Assembly: GCA_001600355.1 (NCBI GenBank)
Contig: BCJU01000001.1
Span: 5,890,013 to 5,954,012 of the forward strand
Length of the DNA stretch: 64,000 nucleotides
From: Meira nashicola
Taxonomy: Eukaryota; Basidiomycota; Exobasidiomycetes; Exobasidiales; Brachybasidiaceae
Direction: 5' to 3'
The translations under genes and the position numbers were made by a program. A model generated the notes under the pieces. That model was not told the DNA's origin, did no database searches, and saw only the letters and a list, made by a program, of their open reading frames with translations. Positions 59,831 to 64,000 of this stretch are shown here, piece after piece (position 1 is the first letter of the stretch; each line of letters opens with the position of its first letter).

Positions 59831-60874
59831 ATGGCTATGCCCAGATACAAGTACGCGATTGGAAACGCTCCCGTTCGCTTTCCATCTCTATCATCTCAAA
59901 ACACAGTTGAAGTGCAAGAAGGTGGCTCTAAAGTGGTTCAAGAGTCTGGACAACGGGAGGAGGCAAATAATACAGAGCCGTCAGCACGCACCACTGAGGA
60001 AGCTGCCACACAAGCCCGACCGAAGAGATGGAGCTTTTTGTTTGGCGGTAGTAGTGAGCCAGAGTCGAAGGCGATCAAAAAGACGCTATCACATCAAGAT
60101 CTTCGAAAAGGAAGCGGTAGTAGCACAATGAGTAGCAAGGATGATACAACCGTGACCAGCATGCAACGAACTTCTAGCTCACATTCTACTGATTTAATCA
60201 ATGATCGTCAAAGAAGTAAGAGCATGCATGCACATGGCCCTACACTTGCTCCAATAAATACCGTTCCAGACCATGCACGACTGCCACGTCAAGTACGCTC
60301 TTCGCTTTATTCTCCAAAACTTGACGGTGAAATTCGTAGATCAAAACATGTTTCTTGGGTAGTACCATCAGAAAGTACAAGTAGAGGAAGCAGTCGAGCA
60401 AATAGTGTGAGAAGTGGAGTTGAAGCAAATGAACAAACAAGTCTCTTAGGAGATATGTCACAACGTCAACCTGGTCAGCGTCCCTTATCTGCCACCTTTC
60501 GACCAAGTTCGTTGTTCTGGACGGACATCGAACGTAGAGGAAGCGATGGTGGCAAGAGCGGCAATGAGAGCGGGACGAGTACTCCACGTGTACCAAGTCG
60601 ATCTGCTTCACCAGCTCTCAAGACGTATGGCGCAACAGAAGCGCCTGTTCAATCTGCAGGAACACCTGATGAAGATGATCCGTATGGCTATCGCGCACTA
60701 GCTGGGCCTGCCTTATTGCCGACTTTCCATGAACGACAGAAGAACAAACAAGCAGCCGCTTCACGCTCTACTTCAACACTTTCTGCTTTTACGTCATCCT
60801 GTTCTTCGACTAGTTGGATCTCTTTATTAGGATTATCGATCATCGTTACCGGTCTTTTATACCTTCTTCTATAA
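59831..60874 (+). CDS. Tail-anchored membrane protein of unknown function
   Basis: 347 residues, intronless. The body is Ser/Thr/Arg-rich and disordered, with phosphorylation-like SP and RSxS motifs. A single hydrophobic helix forms the very C terminus (SWISLLGLSIIVTGLLYLLL), the layout of a tail-anchored protein inserted post-translationally in the ER or outer mitochondrial membrane. A short motif RRSKHVSWVVPSE lies near residue 170, and EANEQTSLLGD near 205 resembles an acidic dileucine sorting signal. No family recognised. Confidence 0.65.
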   Translation: MAMPRYKYAIGNAPVRFPSLSSQNTVEVQEGGSKVVQESGQREEANNTEPSARTTEEAATQARPKRWSFLFGGSSEPESKAIKKTLSHQDLRKGSGSSTMSSKDDTTVTSMQRTSSSHSTDLINDRQRSKSMHAHGPTLAPINTVPDHARLPRQVRSSLYSPKLDGEIRRSKHVSWVVPSESTSRGSSRANSVRSGVEANEQTSLLGDMSQRQPGQRPLSATFRPSSLFWTDIERRGSDGGKSGNESGTSTPRVPSRSASPALKTYGATEAPVQSAGTPDEDDPYGYRALAGPALLPTFHERQKNKQAAASRSTSTLSAFTSSCSSTSWISLLGLSIIVTGLLYLLL

Positions 60875-61150
60875 GCAAGTATCCGACTATAATATTCTTC
60901 AACCATAATCTTTCTTTCCGGCTGTTTTCAACAAAACATCCTCATTCCGTTATATGATCTGTTAATACTATACCCATCAATGCTCAATGCTCAATTTACG
61001 CGATACAATAACAATGTATGTAGTACTGTAATGATATTCTACCTGCAATACATAAATAGTATACACTTTTTAACAAAAAAAGATACAAGATGTGAATAAA
61101 AATAAACCTAAGCGATGAATGCATGGTCACCCTCTTTTTCCTCCTTTTAT

Positions 61151-63388
61151 TTACATATCCACCTCACTAGCCGAAGCACGGGCTGAGATACGTACGTCGT
61201 GACCTTGACGTGGTTGTGGAAGTTGAACACGTTGTTCGATCGAAGCAACACCCCAAGCATAACTTCCCACTTTTCCACCTCCCAAGATAGGACCTTTGTT
61301 CTCATGTTCTTTTTCACCTTTGATTACCGTTTTTCCATTTTGAACGCCTTGTGGTACATTTTCACTATCTCCACTTACATCTGCCATACTTGTATCACCA
61401 TCATTTTCATTTTTGACATGATGATGTCCGTTTGTTACGGGTCTGTCATGTAAAGCAGATTTATTGATAGCGGGCCCATTGCCAATCATTGGACGCTCAT
61501 GAATACGTTCAAAGTTGGCCCAACGGGATTGAGTAGTGATTGGATAATGAGGTAAATTCGTCAAAGGTTCATAAAGACCGATCGGCAAATGAGCACTGGA
61601 AGCTGTCTTGCGTTTCTTTTTGGGTGACGTAGTTGCATTTGCTTCAACTTCCTCTTCTTCTGCGCCAGATTTGACTTCACCACTATCGTCCGCTTCCCCT
61701 TCGACTTTATTCTGCTTCTCTTTGACGACTTCTTCTACTTGTTCCTCTTCATCATCGGGAAGACCTTCAATAGCCTCAAATGGACGACCAAAAGCACGCA
61801 ATCTTTCCGAATGACTTACAAGCAATTCTCGATTCATTCCACGTACACTTCTTGCCATTTCGATCATCCAATTTCCTTCATTTAATTCAGTCCTTTGGGT
61901 ATTTTGCCTTCTTGCAGGCCAAGCTTTAGCACGTTCAAATGGCGCTTCACCCGAATCACCAAAGGTAGTGAACCAAGGATTTCCATGTAAATCGGTTGTT
62001 GCGTGAGTGAAAGCGTCTGGCCTTCTTCTTTTATTGTCTCGATCGCGTTCAGCTGGTCTTGATTTTTCTAAAGTGCGAATCGGTTGAAGTCCAAGGTTTG
62101 GATTTGCGTTTGCATTGTTCATTCCACCGCCACTTGAAAATTCTTCTTCATGTGCTTCAGTTGCCGTTTCACCTTCAATCTTTCCTGCTTCGCGTGCTGC
62201 TTTTTCATAATAATCATCGGTAACGTGCTTTCCACCAGAGATGATATAAGCACCATGCAATTTATAAATATTTCTTGCAGCAACCATATTCACACTTCGG
62301 GTACGAAGGTGTGCTGGTAATCGTTTATTTTCGATCAACCAAGCCTTTTCTTGATCTGTGCAGGCGAGTTTGACTAAAAGTGGATTCTTACGATAAAAGA
62401 AGAACGAATCTCGATGACCTGCAGCACGAGCAGCATCAATACTGAGAGCATACCATTTGAGTGGATCAGGTCTTTCTGAAGATTGAAAAACAGGAAAAGT
62501 GAATTTTCTTCCCCCAAGCAATTGTCCACGAGCGTCAATCTTTGTGTTTCCTGCTTCATCTTCGTCAATTTGCAATTCATCGTCCACACATGCATATTGG
62601 CGTCCTTCGATATACACAGTTTGTCGAGTCGCAAAATCTGCATCCACACCGCCATCTGCGTCTACACCTTCTTCGTCTTCTGGTGCTGGTGTATTTGCTT
62701 CTGTATCATCAGGTGGAACACTGCCCGTTTCATTTGGTGTATTTATGCCATCATCGCCATCCGGTTCCTCCGATTCTTCTACTATTCTGCCGCGTGGGCG
62801 TATCTTTGGAGGTCTTCCACGACCACGTTTAAGTGGAATTCTGATTAAATTCTTCTTTCTTTGTTGTAAATTTGGCGTACTCGTTCCACTTTCATCTTCG
62901 ATTGGCATAGGTGTTTGTGCAGCAGAATCGTCTTCTTCATCTCCTGTCCCAACACCATCAACCTCTAAGCCTTCTTCTCTTTGTGGCTTTTGTCTTGGAA
63001 GAGTTCTATAGCTGGATGCTTTACTGGCTGGAGCGAGAAAGGTTTGACCATGATCAGAAACGAGTACGTATTTGGATTTAGAGTTTCGCGTAACTTGTGA
63101 ACGTGAAGAAGATGGAATTGGTTGTTCATCTCCTTGTTCACCACCTGCTACAATATCATCTTCATCGTCATCATCTTGAACTTGTTGCTGACTTTGTTGC
63201 ATTGTGATTGATTGTTCGTCTTCGTCGTCATGTTGGTGAAAAGTGTCTTCTTCACCTTCCTCTTCTTCTTCTTCCTCAAACTTTTCCACAACTCCACGTC
63301 TTGAACGACTTTGTCCTCCTTGTGGAACGCGCTTCGATTGCCTTTGAACGGCATTTGCCGCCCTGGCCGCTGCCGCTCGTACTGGCAT
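61151..63388 (-). CDS. RSC7/Swp82-family chromatin remodelling subunit
   Basis: 745 residues, intronless. The conserved region (about 285-425) contains FTFPVF..SERPDPLKWYALSIDAARAAGHRDSFFFYRKNPLLVKL, then QEKAWLIENKRLPAHLRTRSVNMVAARNIYKLHGAYIISGGKHVTDDYYEKAARE, matching the RSC7 (Npl6)/Swp82 subunits of the RSC and SWI/SNF remodellers. An AT-hook (KRGRGRPPKIRPRGR) near residue 195 may contact DNA. The N terminus has acidic runs and the rest is largely disordered. Whether it works in RSC or SWI/SNF is not clear from sequence alone. Confidence 0.87.
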   Translation of the reverse strand: MPVRAAAARAANAVQRQSKRVPQGGQSRSRRGVVEKFEEEEEEEGEEDTFHQHDDEDEQSITMQQSQQQVQDDDDEDDIVAGGEQGDEQPIPSSSRSQVTRNSKSKYVLVSDHGQTFLAPASKASSYRTLPRQKPQREEGLEVDGVGTGDEEDDSAAQTPMPIEDESGTSTPNLQQRKKNLIRIPLKRGRGRPPKIRPRGRIVEESEEPDGDDGINTPNETGSVPPDDTEANTPAPEDEEGVDADGGVDADFATRQTVYIEGRQYACVDDELQIDEDEAGNTKIDARGQLLGGRKFTFPVFQSSERPDPLKWYALSIDAARAAGHRDSFFFYRKNPLLVKLACTDQEKAWLIENKRLPAHLRTRSVNMVAARNIYKLHGAYIISGGKHVTDDYYEKAAREAGKIEGETATEAHEEEFSSGGGMNNANANPNLGLQPIRTLEKSRPAERDRDNKRRRPDAFTHATTDLHGNPWFTTFGDSGEAPFERAKAWPARRQNTQRTELNEGNWMIEMARSVRGMNRELLVSHSERLRAFGRPFEAIEGLPDDEEEQVEEVVKEKQNKVEGEADDSGEVKSGAEEEEVEANATTSPKKKRKTASSAHLPIGLYEPLTNLPHYPITTQSRWANFERIHERPMIGNGPAINKSALHDRPVTNGHHHVKNENDGDTSMADVSGDSENVPQGVQNGKTVIKGEKEHENKGPILGGGKVGSYAWGVASIEQRVQLPQPRQGHDVRISARASASEVDM

Positions 63389-64000
63389 GTATGCGAAAAT
63401 AAAAAACGATTCGAGATTCTAGCTTAGAATTATATCTTTGTCCGATAAACCGTTCATCAATTGGAGAAGTTGCAGGTTATGGATGTGAATCTTGCTTAAT
63501 TTTTTCTTCCAATAGTCTTGATGGCGCAAATCCCTCTCTCTTGCTCTTTTTGTAAATAAAAGTGGTAGCGATGATACCTTTTAAAGTGCGGATGCGATCG
63601 TCAGGAACAACTTAAAAATCTTCGGAAGACCATAAAAATATAATGATGGAGAAAGCCAATGTACAAGTGTTTTTACTTATGCACACACAAAAAAGTCGAT
63701 GCTGTAAAGCAAAAACGTTCAAATTTGACGCGTTGATCGCATTCGCGTACACTGTAGTTTCGCGCCAATGGGAATCGGAAGATACATATGTACAATCATA
63801 AAAAATTACGCCCCCCTACGCTCCTTTACTTTTGCTGGCTACGCAGCGCCTAAGATAACGCCGCCCAGATTTCAGCTTTAGGCCTTTTGTTAGTGTTGTT
63901 TTAAATGTAGACTATGTCTTCTCGAAAGCCAAACAAATGAAATTACTCCTTCCTGTCTCTTTTAGAAATCATTATAAAGATAAAATACTGTTCGTCAAAG
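63389..64000. other. Intergenic to window end
   Basis: 610 bases upstream of the RSC7-like gene. No gene begins before the window end. Homopolymer C near 63811 and A/T tracts only. Confidence 0.45.

Noticed and set aside
1..64000. CRISPR arrays, phage or bacterial operons
   Set aside because: No regularly spaced direct repeats seen, and introns and gene content are fungal.

Overview
The window is nuclear DNA of a fungus. Genes are compact, introns are few, short (about 60-75 bp) and GT-AG, and the gene set is fungal: a CENP-A centromeric histone, Cwc21/SRRM2-type splicing factor, ING-PHD protein, TFIIF beta, RSC7-type remodeller subunit, epsin, and the Ggc1 mitochondrial carrier. A KH-protein relic resembling the Khd4/bicaudal-C type known from smut fungi, a mitochondrial medium-chain acyl-CoA dehydrogenase, and several small secreted proteins suggest a basidiomycete, perhaps an Exobasidiomycetes/Ustilaginomycotina relative with rather AT-rich DNA. 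That placement is inference. No tRNA, rRNA, CRISPR array or transposase gene was recognised.

Region 1-3.9 kb holds two overlapping relics on opposite strands: an ABC-transporter linker/TMD2 piece on + and a multi-KH RNA-binding protein on -. Both carry in-frame stops, the KH relic also frameshifts, and single N bases are scattered through them. Region 4-15.5 kb is an accessory, secretory and detoxification block: a bicupin oxalate decarboxylase (apparently frameshifted near its 3' end), a thiol-methyltransferase-like enzyme, a beta-lactamase-fold hydrolase, a 14-TM drug-type MFS transporter, two tandem GH43 arabinofuranosidase-like enzymes with a shared upstream motif set, two small lysine-rich secreted proteins and a small single-pass membrane protein. 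This fits a fungus living on plant material.

After 1.8 kb without a recognisable gene, a 7.8 kb intronless ORF (17.2-25.0 kb) encodes a giant membrane-anchored DUF3712-type repeat protein. Region 25.5-32.6 kb contains housekeeping genes (Cwc21, mitochondrial bL12, CENP-A, acyl-CoA dehydrogenase) and an unusual tandem pair of YbjQ/UPF0145 proteins. Region 32.7-37 kb has a small secreted protein rich in KR sites, then a gene-poor 1.9 kb stretch with several GATA-factor-like sites ahead of a siderophore-type MFS transporter that seems frameshifted near its N terminus.

Region 37.3-64 kb is mostly conserved: a disordered protein of unknown role, ING-PHD, AhpD-like, cerevisin-type subtilase, Ggc1, F-box/WD40 (Cdc4-like), TFIIF beta, RRM protein, epsin, a tail-anchored unknown and RSC7-like. 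It is interrupted at 53.0-55.5 kb by a cluster of small one-TM proteins that look like diverged paralogues of a family I do not recognise. Several otherwise well-conserved genes carry one-base frame breaks, so consensus sequence errors must be weighed against true decay throughout.
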